Shown: piece by piece, positions 28,649 to 37,550 of the stretch
Layout: each line of letters opens with the position of its first letter
Numbering within the stretch: position 1 is the first letter of the stretch
From: Curtobacterium sp. SGAir0471
GTDB taxonomy: Bacteria; Actinomycetota; Actinomycetes; Actinomycetales; Microbacteriaceae
Assembly: GCF_005490985.1 (NCBI RefSeq)
Contig: NZ_CP027869.1
Coordinates: forward strand, 3,286,001 to 3,350,000
DNA length: 64,000 nucleotides
Direction of reading: 5' to 3'
Notes under the pieces: model-generated
Told to the model about the DNA's origin: nothing
Seen by the model: the letters and a program-made list of their open reading frames with translations, nothing else
Databases searched by the model: none
Made by a program: the position numbers and the translations under genes

Positions 28649-28680
28649 AGCGGGGCCGGGCCCGAAGGCCCGACCCCGCT
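28649..28680 (-). terminator. terminator of the str operon (tuf)
   Basis: A 14-bp stem with CGAA loop starts 28 bases after the tuf stop. The single C/A mismatch on the plus strand (28656/28673) becomes a G-U pair in the minus-strand RNA, confirming the direction. Confidence 0.8.
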
Positions 28681-28708
28681 GACGCAGTGTCTTCCGGAGA
28701 ACCGGGAG

Positions 28709-29896
28709 TTACTTGACGATCTCCTCGACCGTACCGGCGCCGACCGTGCGGCCACCCTCACGGATGGCGAAGCGGAGGCCGGCCTCCATCGCGATCGGCT
28801 GGATCAGCTCGACCGACATGGCGACGGTGTCGCCCGGCATGACCATCTCGGTGCCCTCGGGCAGCGTGATGACGCCGGTGACGTCCGTGGTGCGGAAGTA
28901 GAACTGCGGACGGTAGTTCGCGTAGAACGGGTTGTGACGACCGCCCTCTTCCTTGGTCAGGATGTACGCGTTCGCCTTGAACTCGGTGTGCGGCGTGACC
29001 GAACCCGGCTTCACGACGACCTGGCCGCGCTCGACGTCCTCGCGCTTGAGGCCACGGATGAGGAGACCGGTGTTGTCGCCCGCCTCCGCCTTGTCCAGCA
29101 GCTTGCGGAACATCTCGATGCCCGTGACCGTGGTCTTCTGCGTCGGGCGGATGCCGACGATCTCGACCTCGGAGTTGAGGTCCAGCGTGCCACGCTCGAC
29201 ACGACCGGTGACGACGGTGCCACGACCGGTGATCGTGAAGACGTCCTCGATCGGCATGAGGAACGGCTGGTCGGTGGCGCGCACCGGGTCCGGGACGTTC
29301 TCGTCGACGGCGGACATCAGGTCCTGGACGGACTTGACCCACTTCTCGTCGCCCTCGAGCGCCTTGAGCGCCGAGACCTGCACGACGGGGGCGTCCTCGT
29401 CGAACTCCTGCGAGCCGAGGAGCTCACGGACCTCGAGCTCGACGAGCTCCAGGATCTCCTCGTCGTCCACCATGTCGGACTTGTTCAGCGCGACGACGAT
29501 GTAGGGGACGCCGACCTGGCGGGCGAGCAGCACGTGCTCACGCGTCTGGGGCATCGGGCCGTCGGTGGCGGCGACCACGAGGATCGCGCCGTCCATCTGG
29601 GCCGCACCGGTGATCATGTTTTTGACGTAGTCGGCGTGACCCGGAGCGTCGACGTGCGCGTAGTGGCGCTTGTCGGTCTGGTACTCGACGTGCGAGATGT
29701 TGATCGTGATGCCGCGGTCGCGCTCCTCGGGAGCGCTGTCGATCTGAGCGAAGTCACGGGCCTCGTTGAGGTCCGGGTACTGGTCGTGCAGAACCTTGGT
29801 GATCGCCGCCGTGAGCGTGGTCTTGCCGTGGTCGACGTGACCGATGGTTCCGATGTTGACGTGCGGCTTGGTCCGCTCGAACTTGGCCTTGGCCAC
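28709..29896 (-). CDS. tuf: elongation factor Tu
   Basis: A 395-residue EF-Tu that delivers aminoacyl-tRNA to the ribosome. G1 is GHVDHGKT at residues 19-26, with DCPGHADY-type switch II sequence ([13 protein letters not shown] here) and NKSD specificity motif. Domains 2 and 3 are complete and end [11 protein letters not shown]. Unusually, the switch II motif reads DAPGH, which is common in actinobacteria. Start is GTG with GAGGAGGACC upstream. It is the last gene of the str operon. Confidence 0.98.
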   Translation of the reverse strand: MAKAKFERTKPHVNIGTIGHVDHGKTTLTAAITKVLHDQYPDLNEARDFAQIDSAPEERDRGITINISHVEYQTDKRHYAHVDAPGHADYVKNMITGAAQMDGAILVVAATDGPMPQTREHVLLARQVGVPYIVVALNKSDMVDDEEILELVELEVRELLGSQEFDEDAPVVQVSALKALEGDEKWVKSVQDLMSAVDENVPDPVRATDQPFLMPIEDVFTITGRGTVVTGRVERGTLDLNSEVEIVGIRPTQKTTVTGIEMFRKLLDKAEAGDNTGLLIRGLKREDVERGQVVVKPGSVTPHTEFKANAYILTKEEGGRHNPFYANYRPQFYFRTTDVTGVITLPEGTEMVMPGDTVAMSVELIQPIAMEAGLRFAIREGGRTVGAGTVEEIVK

Positions 29897-29967
29897 TGTG
29901 GGTCCTCCTCAGGACTCGGAGAGCATGCCCCCGGTTCTCGACCGTTGGCGTGCAGGGTGTGTGTCTT

Positions 29968-29973
29968 ACATTA
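29968..29973 (-). promoter_or_regulatory. possible internal tuf promoter -10
   Basis: TAATGT followed by AAGACAC lies in the 136-base fusA-tuf gap, about 75 bases above the tuf start, an unusually AT-rich spot. No good -35 is seen. An internal tuf promoter would fit high EF-Tu demand. Confidence 0.3.
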
Positions 29974-30032
29974 CTTGGTGGCGAGGGGCCCGTCGCCGGG
30001 CGCCCCCGCCTGTGGAGAAGACGCTCAGAGCG

Positions 30033-32147
30033 TCAGTTCCCCTTGCCCTTCTCGATGATCTCCTCTTCGACCTTCTTCGGGACCTGTGCGTAGGTCTCGA
30101 AGGTCATCGAGTAGACGGCACGACCGGAGGTCTTCGAACGAAGGTCGCCGACGTAGCCGAACATCTCGGACAGCGGCACGCTCGCGCGGACCACCTTGAC
30201 GCCCGAGGCGTCCTCCATCGAGGCGATCTGGCCACGACGGGAGTTCAGGTCACCGATGACGTCGCCCATGTACTCCTCCGGAGTACGGACCTCGACGGCC
30301 ATGATCGGCTCGAGGATGACGGGGCCGGCCTTGCGGGCAGCCTCCTTGTACGCCATCGAACCGGCGATCTTGAACGCCATCTCGGACGAGTCGACGTCGT
30401 GCGACTGACCGTCCTTGAGGATGGCCTTCACACCGACGGTCGGGTACCCGGCGAGGATACCGACCTGCATGGCGTCCTGGATACCGGCGTCGACCGACGG
30501 GATGTACTCACGCGGGACGCGGCCACCGGTGACGGCGTTCTCGAACTCGTAGACCTTCTCGGCCGTGACCTCGATCGGCTCGAGCGCGATCTGCACCTTC
30601 GCGAACTGACCGGAACCACCGGTCTGCTTCTTGTGGGTGTAGTCGTAGCGCTCGACCGGCTTGGTCAGCGTCTCGCGGTAGGCGACCTGCGGCTTGCCGA
30701 CCGACGCCTCGACCTTGAACTCGCGCTTCATGCGGTCGACCAGGATGTCGAGGTGGAGCTCGCCCATGCCCTTGATGGTGGTCTGGCCGGTCTCGGCGTT
30801 GAGCTCGACGCGGAACGTCGGGTCCTCTTCGGCGAGCTTCTGGATGGCCGTGGAGAGCTTCTCCTGGTCGGCCTTCGTGTTCGGCTCGATGGCGACCTCG
30901 ATCACCGGCTCCGGGAACGTCATCGACTCGAGGACGACCTGGTCGGTCGGGTCGCAGAGCGTGTCACCGGTGGTGGTGTCCTTGAGGCCGATCACCGCGT
31001 AGATGTGGCCCGCGGTCACGTTGTCGACCGGGTTCTCCTTGTTGGAGTGCATCTGGAAGATCTTGCCGATGCGCTCCTTCTTGCCCTTGGTCGAGTTGAT
31101 GACCTGGGCACCGGACTCGATCGAGCCGGAGTACACGCGGACGTAGGTCAGACGACCGAAGAACGGGTGCACCGCGACCTTGAACGCCAGCGCCGAGAAC
31201 GGCTCGGTGGCGTCGGGCTTGCGGATGATCTCCTTCTCCTCGTCCTTGACGTCGTGGCCGATCATCGGCGGAACGTCGAGCGGAGACGGGAGGTACGAGA
31301 TGACGGCGTCGAGCATCGGCTGGACGCCGCGGTTCTTGAACGCCGAGCCGCACAGGACGGGGTAGACCTCGGACGCGATCGTGAGCTTGCGGATGCCGGC
31401 GCGGATCTCGTCCTTCGTCAGCTCCTGGCCGTCGAAGAACTTCTCGAGCAGGGCATCGTCGGACTCCGCGACGCGCTCGACGAGCTTGGCGCGGTACTCC
31501 TCGGCACGGGCCTGGAGGTCCGCGGGGATCTCCTGGACCTCGTACTGCGCGCCCATGGTCACGTCACCCTTGGCGTCGCCGGGCCAGACCTTGGCGTGCA
31601 TCTCGATGAGGTCGACGACACCGATGAAGTCGTTCTCGGCACCGATCGGGAGCTGGAGCACGAGCGGCTCCGCGCCGAGACGGTTGATGATCGTGTCGAC
31701 GGTGAAGTAGAAGTCCGCGCCGAGCTTGTCCATCTTGTTGACGAAGCAGATGCGGGGGACGTTGTACTTGTCCGCCTGACGCCACACGGTCTCGGACTGG
31801 GGCTCGACGCCCTCCTTGCCGTCGAAGACGGCGACCGCACCGTCGAGGACGCGGAGCGAGCGCTCCACCTCGACCGTGAAGTCCACGTGACCGGGGGTGT
31901 CGATGATGTTGATCTGGTTGTTGTCCCAGAAGCAGGTCGTCGCGGCCGACGTGATCGTGATGCCGCGCTCCTGCTCCTGCGCCATCCAGTCCATCGTGGC
32001 AGCGCCGTCGTGGACCTCACCGATCTTGTGCGTGATGCCCGTGTAGAACAGGATGCGCTCGGTCGTCGTGGTCTTGCCGGCATCGATGTGCGCCATGATG
32101 CCGATGTTGCGGACCTTGTTCAGGTCGGTGAGCACGTCCTGTGCCAC
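30033..32147 (-). CDS. fusA: elongation factor G
   Basis: A 704-residue EF-G translocase. G1 is [12 protein letters not shown] starting at residue 19, with DTPGHVDF and [10 protein letters not shown] motifs following. All five domains are present, including domain IV with [20 protein letters not shown]. Start is GTG with GGAGGAACCT upstream. It lies 101 bases after rpsG; the gap holds a 14-bp hairpin. Confidence 0.98.
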   Translation of the reverse strand: MAQDVLTDLNKVRNIGIMAHIDAGKTTTTERILFYTGITHKIGEVHDGAATMDWMAQEQERGITITSAATTCFWDNNQINIIDTPGHVDFTVEVERSLRVLDGAVAVFDGKEGVEPQSETVWRQADKYNVPRICFVNKMDKLGADFYFTVDTIINRLGAEPLVLQLPIGAENDFIGVVDLIEMHAKVWPGDAKGDVTMGAQYEVQEIPADLQARAEEYRAKLVERVAESDDALLEKFFDGQELTKDEIRAGIRKLTIASEVYPVLCGSAFKNRGVQPMLDAVISYLPSPLDVPPMIGHDVKDEEKEIIRKPDATEPFSALAFKVAVHPFFGRLTYVRVYSGSIESGAQVINSTKGKKERIGKIFQMHSNKENPVDNVTAGHIYAVIGLKDTTTGDTLCDPTDQVVLESMTFPEPVIEVAIEPNTKADQEKLSTAIQKLAEEDPTFRVELNAETGQTTIKGMGELHLDILVDRMKREFKVEASVGKPQVAYRETLTKPVERYDYTHKKQTGGSGQFAKVQIALEPIEVTAEKVYEFENAVTGGRVPREYIPSVDAGIQDAMQVGILAGYPTVGVKAILKDGQSHDVDSSEMAFKIAGSMAYKEAARKAGPVILEPIMAVEVRTPEEYMGDVIGDLNSRRGQIASMEDASGVKVVRASVPLSEMFGYVGDLRSKTSGRAVYSMTFETYAQVPKKVEEEIIEKGKGN

Positions 32148-32188
32148 AGGTTCCTCCGGAAGAGTTGTAGGAGAGGTTGGCGGCCGGG

Positions 32189-32221
32189 CGGGCGTCGGCG
32201 GTGCGTGACCACCGACGCCCG
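32189..32221 (-). terminator. hairpin between rpsG and fusA
   Basis: A 14-bp stem with GCGTG loop; the only C/A mismatch on the plus strand pairs as G-U in the minus-strand RNA. It is within the str operon, so it is probably an attenuator or processing site and not a full stop. Confidence 0.5.
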
Positions 32222-32248
32222 ATCGGAGCCGGGACTACCGGGCCGGGA

Positions 32249-32719
32249 TTACCAGCGGTAGTGGGCGAAGGCCTTGTTCGACTCGGCCATCTTGTGGGTG
32301 TCCTCACGGCGCTTGACCGCGGCACCGAGACCGTTCGACGCGTCGAGGATCTCGTTCATGAGACGCTCGGTCATCGTCTTCTCGCGACGGGCCTTGGCGT
32401 ACGAGGTGAGCCAGCGGAGCGCGAGGGTGTTCGCGCGGTGCGGCTTGACCTCGACCGGGACCTGGTAGGTCGAGCCACCGACGCGGCGGCTGCGGACCTC
32501 GAGGGTCGGACGGACGTTGTCGAGCGCCTTCTTCAGCGTCGCGACGGCGTCCTGCTGGTTCTTGGCGGAGACGCCCTCGAGTGCATCGTAGACGATGCGC
32601 TCGGCGAGGCCCTTCTTGCCGTCCAGGAGGATCTTGTTGACGAGCTGCGAGACGATCGGCGCGCCGTACACCGGGTCGGCGACGACGGGACGCTTCGGGG
32701 CGGGACCCTTACGAGGCAT
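32249..32719 (-). CDS. rpsG: 30S ribosomal protein S7
   Basis: A 156-residue S7, the assembly initiator of the 30S head and E-site contact. [20 protein letters not shown] at the start, [20 protein letters not shown] in the beta-hairpin, and the C-terminal [14 protein letters not shown] end ([11 protein letters not shown] here). It lies 5 bases after rpsL. Confidence 0.98.
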   Translation of the reverse strand: MPRKGPAPKRPVVADPVYGAPIVSQLVNKILLDGKKGLAERIVYDALEGVSAKNQQDAVATLKKALDNVRPTLEVRSRRVGGSTYQVPVEVKPHRANTLALRWLTSYAKARREKTMTERLMNEILDASNGLGAAVKRREDTHKMAESNKAFAHYRW

Positions 32720-32724
32720 CTATC

Positions 32725-33093
32725 TCAACCCTTCTTCGCGCCGTAGCGGCTGCGGGCCTGCTTACGGTTCTTGACGGCCTGGGTGTCCAGGGCACCGCGG
32801 ATGATCTTGTAGCGCACACCGGGGAGGTCCTTCACACGACCGCCGCGGACGAGCACCATCGAGTGCTCCTGCAGGTTGTGGCCCTCACCGGGGATGTAGG
32901 CCGTGACCTCGGTGCCGTTCGAGAGCTTCACACGAGCGACCTTGCGCAGGGCCGAGTTCGGCTTCTTGGGGGTGGTGGTGTAGACGCGGGTGCAGACACC
33001 ACGCTGCTGGGGGTTCGCCTTCAGTGCCGGCGCCTTGGTCTTGACGACCTTGGGCGTACGACCCTTGCGAACGAGCTGCTGGATGGTAGGCAA
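32725..33093 (-). CDS. rpsL: 30S ribosomal protein S12
   Basis: A 122-residue S12 of the decoding centre. The start is TTG at 33093 (reading [20 protein letters not shown]), supported by AGGAG six to seven bases upstream and by family alignment; in-frame codons further upstream are leader. [11 protein letters not shown] carries Lys43 and [12 protein letters not shown] carries Lys88, the unmutated residues of streptomycin-sensitive ribosomes. It is the first gene of the rpsL-rpsG-fusA-tuf operon. Confidence 0.97.
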   Translation of the reverse strand: MPTIQQLVRKGRTPKVVKTKAPALKANPQQRGVCTRVYTTTPKKPNSALRKVARVKLSNGTEVTAYIPGEGHNLQEHSMVLVRGGRVKDLPGVRYKIIRGALDTQAVKNRKQARSRYGAKKG

Positions 33094-33273
33094 CTGTTCT
33101 CCTGGTTCTTCGCTCGTGCTCTGGCCGACGCCTTCCGTCGGCTTCCTCATCCCACGCTGATCACCGCCTGACGGCGGAGGGAGGTCGTGGGATGGATGAC
33201 CCGGTACGGTCTCGTCGAGGTCGACGAGGGTGACCCGGGATTTCGGGCGCGCCCGAGGGCGCACACCCGGTAG

Positions 33274-33302
33274 AGACTACCCGCGTCACACGGCGAAATC
33301 AA
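33274..33302 (-). promoter_or_regulatory. promoter of the str operon
   Basis: On the minus strand TTGATT (33297-33302), then 17 bases, then TAGTCT (33274-33279). Spacing is ideal and the region is the only AT-rich patch upstream of rpsL, leaving a leader of about 170 bases. Confidence 0.65.
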
Positions 33303-33397
33303 TCCGGGCGCGTCGCGCCCGGAGCGGGCCGGCGGGCGGGGGGACGGCCCTGTCCGCAGACCGGAACGCTGCTCGGCTGGCCCCGGAGCGGAGCGCG

Positions 33398-33529
33398 ACG
33401 TGATCGCGGTGGTGGGGCGCTCCCGCGCGGCCGGTGACCGACCGTCGTGACCCGTCCGCGGTGGTGGGACGGGCCTCCCGGCCGGCGACCGTCCGACCGG
33501 ACCCGTCCGCGGCGGTGGGACGGGCCTCC
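33398..33529. repeat. 51-bp tandem repeats upstream of the str promoter
   Basis: The 29-base block ACCCGTCCGCGG..GGTGGGACGGGCCTCC occurs at 33450-33478 and, with one change, at 33501-33529. A diverged third copy (GATCGCGGTGGTGGGGCGCTCC) lies at about 33398-33425. Period is 51 bases. It lies next to the stop of the membrane protein gene at 33552. Confidence 0.65.
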
Positions 33530-33551
33530 ATGCCGATGACCGCCGCGCGCG

Positions 33552-34685
33552 TCAGGAACCCGTGTCGGACGATCCGTTGCCGACGGCGGACTCGAACGTC
33601 GCCCCGTCTCCGGAGAAGCCGGAGACGTACCCGCTGGCGTTGACGTTCATCGGACCTGCCTTCGCGGTGCCGACACCGTCGGGCCCGGAGATGTCGGCGG
33701 TGAAGGTGGCGCGACCGAGGGTCGTCGTCGAGACCGTCCACCCGCGCGACAACCAGCCACCGACCGTCACCTCCGGGCGCTGCTCGAGCGTCCACTTCTG
33801 GTTCGTGTAGGTGTAGGCCGGGTCCTCGCCGTAGGCGTAGAAGCTGCAACCGGCGGGGGCCGGGTCGGTGGAGGCGATGCAGCCGTCGACCCAGCGGTCG
33901 ACGGCCTGCTGCGCCGCCTGCTTGCCGTCGTCGGTGAGCTCCGTCGTCATGGACACCGGGGCCGAGCTGATCCCGTCGAAGCCGTTGATGCGCGCGGTGG
34001 CACCCTCTGCCGTGAACCACTTCCCCCCGTCGACCGTCACGGCGTACGAGCCGGGCAGGGCGGTCAGGTTCGCGATCCCGTCGTCGGACGTCCGGACTCG
34101 CTGGCCGGCGACCTCGACCGGCGTCCCGCCGGGCCCGCGTACCGAGACCTGCACCCGGCCGAGGTCCGGGGCCTGGAGGTCCCACACCGGGAAGACGCCC
34201 CAGTCGGTGCCCGTGCGGTCGAGGGTGAAGGTCGATGCGACGTCCCGGCCGCCCTGTCGCAGGTACGCGCGCACGGTCGCGGTGTCGCCGTCGGTGCGCG
34301 TCGCTGCGATGCGGTAGCCGGTGACGCGGTCGGTCGCCTTCGCGTAGGCGGCGTCGGTGAGCAGGACGTCCGCGTCGTCGTGGTCGACACCCGCCAGCCG
34401 CAGTGCGTCGTCCACGTGGCCGGCGGTCAGGTCGTCGAGGAAGGCGCGCACCGGCCGGTCGGCGGAGTGCGAGGAGGACTGGACCGCGTACCCGACGACG
34501 CCCGTGGCGAGCAGCAGCACCACGGCCGCACCGCCCGCGATGATCCCCACCAGCGCGCCGCGTCGCATGCGGCGCTGCGGACGCGGCGCTGCCGCGCCGT
34601 TGACGGGCACCGGCGGCTCCTGCGTGCCGCGGAGCGTGTCGACGTGCGGGACCTGTGCCCACCCGTCCGGCTGGTTGTCGGTCAT
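33552..34685 (-). CDS. hypothetical single-pass membrane protein, extracellular domain
   Basis: A 377-residue protein of unknown function. The cytoplasmic N-terminus is Pro-rich and basic just before one transmembrane helix (about 47-68: LVGIIAGGAAVVLLLATGVV). The large exported part begins with a DUF4878/NTF2-like stretch (RPVRAFLDDLTAGHVDDALR, about 77-170). A beta-rich region follows (VSVRGPGGTPVEVAGQ, about 183-240), then a Cys pair (DGCIASTDPAPAGC) and a beta-rich C-terminus. ATG at 34685 is chosen because it sits before the transmembrane segment and the frame upstream lacks conservation. It may be a cell-envelope lipoprotein-like or transport-linked protein; no function is assigned. Confidence 0.7.
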   Translation of the reverse strand: MTDNQPDGWAQVPHVDTLRGTQEPPVPVNGAAAPRPQRRMRRGALVGIIAGGAAVVLLLATGVVGYAVQSSSHSADRPVRAFLDDLTAGHVDDALRLAGVDHDDADVLLTDAAYAKATDRVTGYRIAATRTDGDTATVRAYLRQGGRDVASTFTLDRTGTDWGVFPVWDLQAPDLGRVQVSVRGPGGTPVEVAGQRVRTSDDGIANLTALPGSYAVTVDGGKWFTAEGATARINGFDGISSAPVSMTTELTDDGKQAAQQAVDRWVDGCIASTDPAPAGCSFYAYGEDPAYTYTNQKWTLEQRPEVTVGGWLSRGWTVSTTTLGRATFTADISGPDGVGTAKAGPMNVNASGYVSGFSGDGATFESAVGNGSSDTGS

Positions 34686-34813
34686 GCATCCCCCGTCGTG
34701 CCTGTGCGTGCTCCGGAATGCTACCGCCGGGCGGTGTCGCGCGACCGGGCTGTGGACAGCGGAGGACCTCTGCACAGGCGGGCCCGGGAGGGTCCGCTCG
34801 CGCGAGACCGGCC

Positions 34814-35272
34814 TCAGCGCCGGTCCCCCTCGCCACCGGGAGCTGCGTCCGCGGCACGCTGGCGAGCCTGGTACCGGGCGGCGGACACCCCGCCGAGGAC
34901 GCAGAGCAGGGCGACGAACACCGAGCCGACGATGAAGGGACTCAGCGCGGAGCCCGCGGGGAACACGAGGAGCTCGGTGCCGTCCCCACGCGTCATCGAG
35001 TAGCCCACCGCTCCCGTCGCGAGCATCGCCAGGTAGGTGCCGGCGGCGGCGACGAGTCCGGTGACGCCGGGGTTGCCCTCGCGGATCCCCGCAGCCGTGG
35101 CGAGGAACACGACCGCGGCTGCCGCGACCACCATCGTCGGTCCGAGGTAGGGGCTCGCGTCCGGCTGCGGGATCGCCTCGACGTCGGCGAGGAGGGCTTC
35201 GAAGCCCGTCACCGCGATGACGAGCGCGATGAAGAGGATCGACGTCATCGTCGCGATCAGCCACCGGGACAT
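34814..35272 (-). CDS. hypothetical four-helix membrane protein
   Basis: A 152-residue protein with about four transmembrane segments (roughly residues 5-24, 44-62, 72-92, 108-130) and a short basic/acidic C-terminal tail ending GGEGDRR. The start ATG at 35272 precedes the first hydrophobic helix (SRWLIATMTSILFIALVIAV). No family was recognised. It lies between two other small membrane proteins downstream of the pilus locus. Confidence 0.6.
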   Translation of the reverse strand: MSRWLIATMTSILFIALVIAVTGFEALLADVEAIPQPDASPYLGPTMVVAAAAVVFLATAAGIREGNPGVTGLVAAAGTYLAMLATGAVGYSMTRGDGTELLVFPAGSALSPFIVGSVFVALLCVLGGVSAARYQARQRAADAAPGGEGDRR

Positions 35273-35324
35273 GGCTCGATCGTACTGCCGGGCGCCCTGG
35301 GTGGCAGGTTCCGACGTCGCCGGG

Positions 35325-35978
35325 TCAGCGGGTGGTGCGCTCCGGGGCGCGCTCGGGCTCGGGCTGCTGCTCGTGCTGCTGCGCGGGCTCCTGCTGCCGC
35401 TCGTGCTGCTGCGCGGCCGCGACGAGCGCAAGCGCGATGGTCGCGGTGATGACCGGGACGGACTCGGTCATGGGGGCTACGGGGGTCGTCGCGGTGTCGT
35501 CCTGGAGGCGCGGCTCGGCGTCGTCTCGCAGGGCCGGCTCCGTCTCGTGGTCCGGGTTGGTCAGCGCCGGTCCTTGGTCCCGCAGGGCCGACTCCGCCTC
35601 GTGGTCGCGGCGGACCGACTCCGCCTCGTGGTCGCGCAGGGCCGGTCCGACGACGGGCAGGACGGCGGTCGTCGTCGGGGGCTCGACGTGCAGGGCGGAG
35701 CCCGTCGGTGCCTCGGGGACCCCTCGTCGGGCGGCCCGGCGAGCGCAGCCCATCCGCACCAGGACCACGACGGCGATGACGGCCCAGACGCCGTTCACGA
35801 TCGTCGACGGGATCGCGTGGTGCGCGGCGACGTTGATGGCGACGGACAGCCCGCCGACCAGGTTGAGGGACTGGTAGAGCGGCCCGTTCGGGATCTTGCC
35901 AAGTGAGAACAGCAGGTAACCTGCGAGAACGGTTACGGCTCCGAACCAGCCGAGGAACTCCACGATTCCGACCAACAC
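35325..35978 (-). CDS. CBU_0592-like membrane protein with charged repeat tail
   Basis: A 217-residue protein. Residues 1 to about 75 form three transmembrane helices with the pattern of the CBU_0592-type small membrane family (VEFLGWFGAVTVLAGYLLFS; YQSLNLVGGLSVAINV). After a basic linker, residues 112-156 carry imperfect repeats of the type RDHEAES / RDQGPALTNP / DHETEPALRDD. A fourth hydrophobic stretch follows (about 174-189), then a Gln/Glu/Pro repeat tail (QQHERQQEPAQQHEQQPEP). Start is GTG. The repeats are also visible as near-identical DNA blocks. The function is unknown; similarity to the family is limited to the N-terminal third. Confidence 0.6.
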   Translation of the reverse strand: MLVGIVEFLGWFGAVTVLAGYLLFSLGKIPNGPLYQSLNLVGGLSVAINVAAHHAIPSTIVNGVWAVIAVVVLVRMGCARRAARRGVPEAPTGSALHVEPPTTTAVLPVVGPALRDHEAESVRRDHEAESALRDQGPALTNPDHETEPALRDDAEPRLQDDTATTPVAPMTESVPVITATIALALVAAAQQHERQQEPAQQHEQQPEPERAPERTTR

Positions 35979-36092
35979 GCGCGACTCCGGGCACGACGAG
36001 GAACGGCCGTCCTGAGGCGACCGTCCGAGAGGGGTGTGAGCAGCCGCGAGTGCGGCGTCGGGAGCATCGTAGGCACACCGACGGGTGTCGCG

Positions 36093-36127
36093 GAAGTGGG
36101 TGCGGCGTGGCGTGTCGCACCCACTTC
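36093..36127 (-). terminator. terminator of the pilus operon
   Basis: A 12-bp stem GAAGTGGGTGCG/CGCACCCACTTC with an 11-base loop lies 24 bases below the last pilus gene. Confidence 0.7.
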
Positions 36128-36150
36128 GCGGGGGCCTTGGGGAGCGAGTG

Positions 36151-36837
36151 TCAGCCGTTCGCCGAGGTGCTCGACGAGGGGTCCGTGAGGACGTAGACCG
36201 ACCCGGAGAGCGACCAGGACTGCGACTGCATCGGAGGCGTGCCGTCCTCGTCTTCGCTCGCGGCGGCGATCCCCGAGACGAGGAACAGTCGGGCCCCGGT
36301 CTGCATCGACTTCGTGAACGCCAACGCCTCGTCGTAGGACCCGTGCACCGCCACCGTGACCGGCACGAGCGAGAAGTTCGTGGCGGTGATCGCCGGGTCG
36401 GTGCGGGCCTCCGCCGACGGCGCCCCGTCGTCGCCGTCCGAGGTCGTTCCGGGGGTGGCCGTCGCCGAGCTGGCCTGCTCCGCCGACGCGGGAGCGTACG
36501 GGGTGGCGTCGCCGATGGTCACGTTGGTGACCTGGACGCTGGCCGCGGCGGCGTTCGCGTCGATCTCCCGGACGAAGGACTCGGTATCGACGGTCGACGG
36601 CACGGAAGCCCGCAGCTGGTCGAGCTCCGCCTTCGTCGCGTCGAGTCCGGAGAAGGCCGCTGCGAGCCGGGTGAGTTCGGCCCGGTTCTTGTCGTTGGTC
36701 GCATCGATGGTCGTCTGCTGGGCCTGGTTCGACGCGGCCGCGGCGAGCTGCGGTTGCACGCCGAGGAACCAGCCGCCGGCGAGTACGGCGACGCCGACGA
36801 CGAGGGCGATCACGAGGGACAGGTGGTGCTTCGTCAT
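36151..36837 (-). CDS. pilO: PilO-like type IV pilus alignment protein
   Basis: A 228-residue protein with one transmembrane helix (about 7-27), a coiled-coil region (about 32-75, rich in Ala, Leu, Gln and Lys), a Ser/Ala/Thr/Asp-rich linker (about 115-145), and a small alpha/beta domain with FSLVPVTVAVHGSYDEALAF. This is the PilO layout. PilO pairs with PilN to form the inner alignment complex of type IVa pili. It overlaps pilN by ATGA and is the last pilus gene. Confidence 0.8.
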   Translation of the reverse strand: MTKHHLSLVIALVVGVAVLAGGWFLGVQPQLAAAASNQAQQTTIDATNDKNRAELTRLAAAFSGLDATKAELDQLRASVPSTVDTESFVREIDANAAAASVQVTNVTIGDATPYAPASAEQASSATATPGTTSDGDDGAPSAEARTDPAITATNFSLVPVTVAVHGSYDEALAFTKSMQTGARLFLVSGIAAASEDEDGTPPMQSQSWSLSGSVYVLTDPSSSTSANG

Positions 36838-37550
36838 CGGCCCGTCTCCTTGCCGTACACACCGTCGTAGGCCCGAGCGTCGAGTTCGAGCTCGATGACG
36901 GAGGTGTACTCACCGCTGTCCTCGTCGAACGAGATCGACGAGATCGACGAGTCCAGGTAGCCCGCGAGTCCGGAGAGGCGGCCGGTCCAGTCCGGCACCG
37001 ACGGGATGGTCGTCGACCTCGCCGTCAGCGCGAGCGTCGCGATCCTCGGCCGCGGCCCACCGTCCGTCGCCTGTCCGAACGGCTCCGTCACGGTCGCGGA
37101 GGCGATGGTCATCCCGCTGATCGCGAGGTCCGCCGGCAGGACGTCGCGGATGCCGCCGAGCGTCCCGTCCCAGTCGACCTCGGTGGATCCTCCGACGGCG
37201 CGGGCCGACTCGAGGAGGTCGGTGTCGCGCTCCGCTGCGCGCAGTTCCGCGTACCGCTGCTGCTGGGCGAGGAGCGTTGTGGTCTCCCCCTGCGCGGCGG
37301 TCAGCGAGGACGCCGTCGCCATCTGGTGCGCCACGGCGCCGCCGGTCGCGAGCACGACGGCGGCACCGATGACGACGACCCCGAGCCACGCGCGCCGCGT
37401 CAGTGCCCGCTGTCGCCGTTCGGCGTAGACCTCCGCAGGGAGGAGGTCGACGCGGGGTGCACGCCCCGCGGTCGCGTCCGTGGCCGCTCGACGCGCTCCG
37501 CGGCCCCGACGCCCCTGCGCGGTGTCCGTCCGCTCCTGTGTGCTGGTCAT
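36834..37550 (-). CDS. pilN: PilN-like type IV pilus assembly protein
   Basis: A 238-residue protein. The cytoplasmic N-terminus contains RVDLLPAEV (about 33-41), equivalent to the INLLP motif by which PilN binds PilM in other bacteria. One transmembrane helix follows (about 54-76), then a coiled coil with QGETTTLLAQQQRYAELRAA and a periplasmic-type alpha/beta domain. In a monoderm this part would face the cell wall. It overlaps pilM (ATGA) and pilO (ATGA). Confidence 0.85.
   Translation of the reverse strand: MTSTQERTDTAQGRRGRGARRAATDATAGRAPRVDLLPAEVYAERRQRALTRRAWLGVVVIGAAVVLATGGAVAHQMATASSLTAAQGETTTLLAQQQRYAELRAAERDTDLLESARAVGGSTEVDWDGTLGGIRDVLPADLAISGMTIASATVTEPFGQATDGGPRPRIATLALTARSTTIPSVPDWTGRLSGLAGYLDSSISSISFDEDSGEYTSVIELELDARAYDGVYGKETGR

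Larger units (their letters stand above)
33094..33551. other. 458-base non-coding gap upstream of rpsL
   Basis: Holds the rpsL leader (about 170 bases), its promoter, a GC palindrome CCGGGCG/CGCCCGG (33304-33322) and tandem 51-bp repeats at 33398-33529. No gene is supported. The two flanking genes both run leftward on the minus strand. Confidence 0.7.

Noticed and set aside
26339..30058. A 1239-codon plus-strand frame opposite tuf, topoisomerase IB and the DarT-like gene
   Set aside because: Antisense shadow of conserved genes, with Arg/Asp/Gly-biased composition and no family.
34751..34759. TGTGGACAG, close to a DnaA box, upstream of the membrane-protein gene at 33552-34685
   Set aside because: A single imperfect box with no AT-rich element, no dnaA or dnaN nearby; not an origin.
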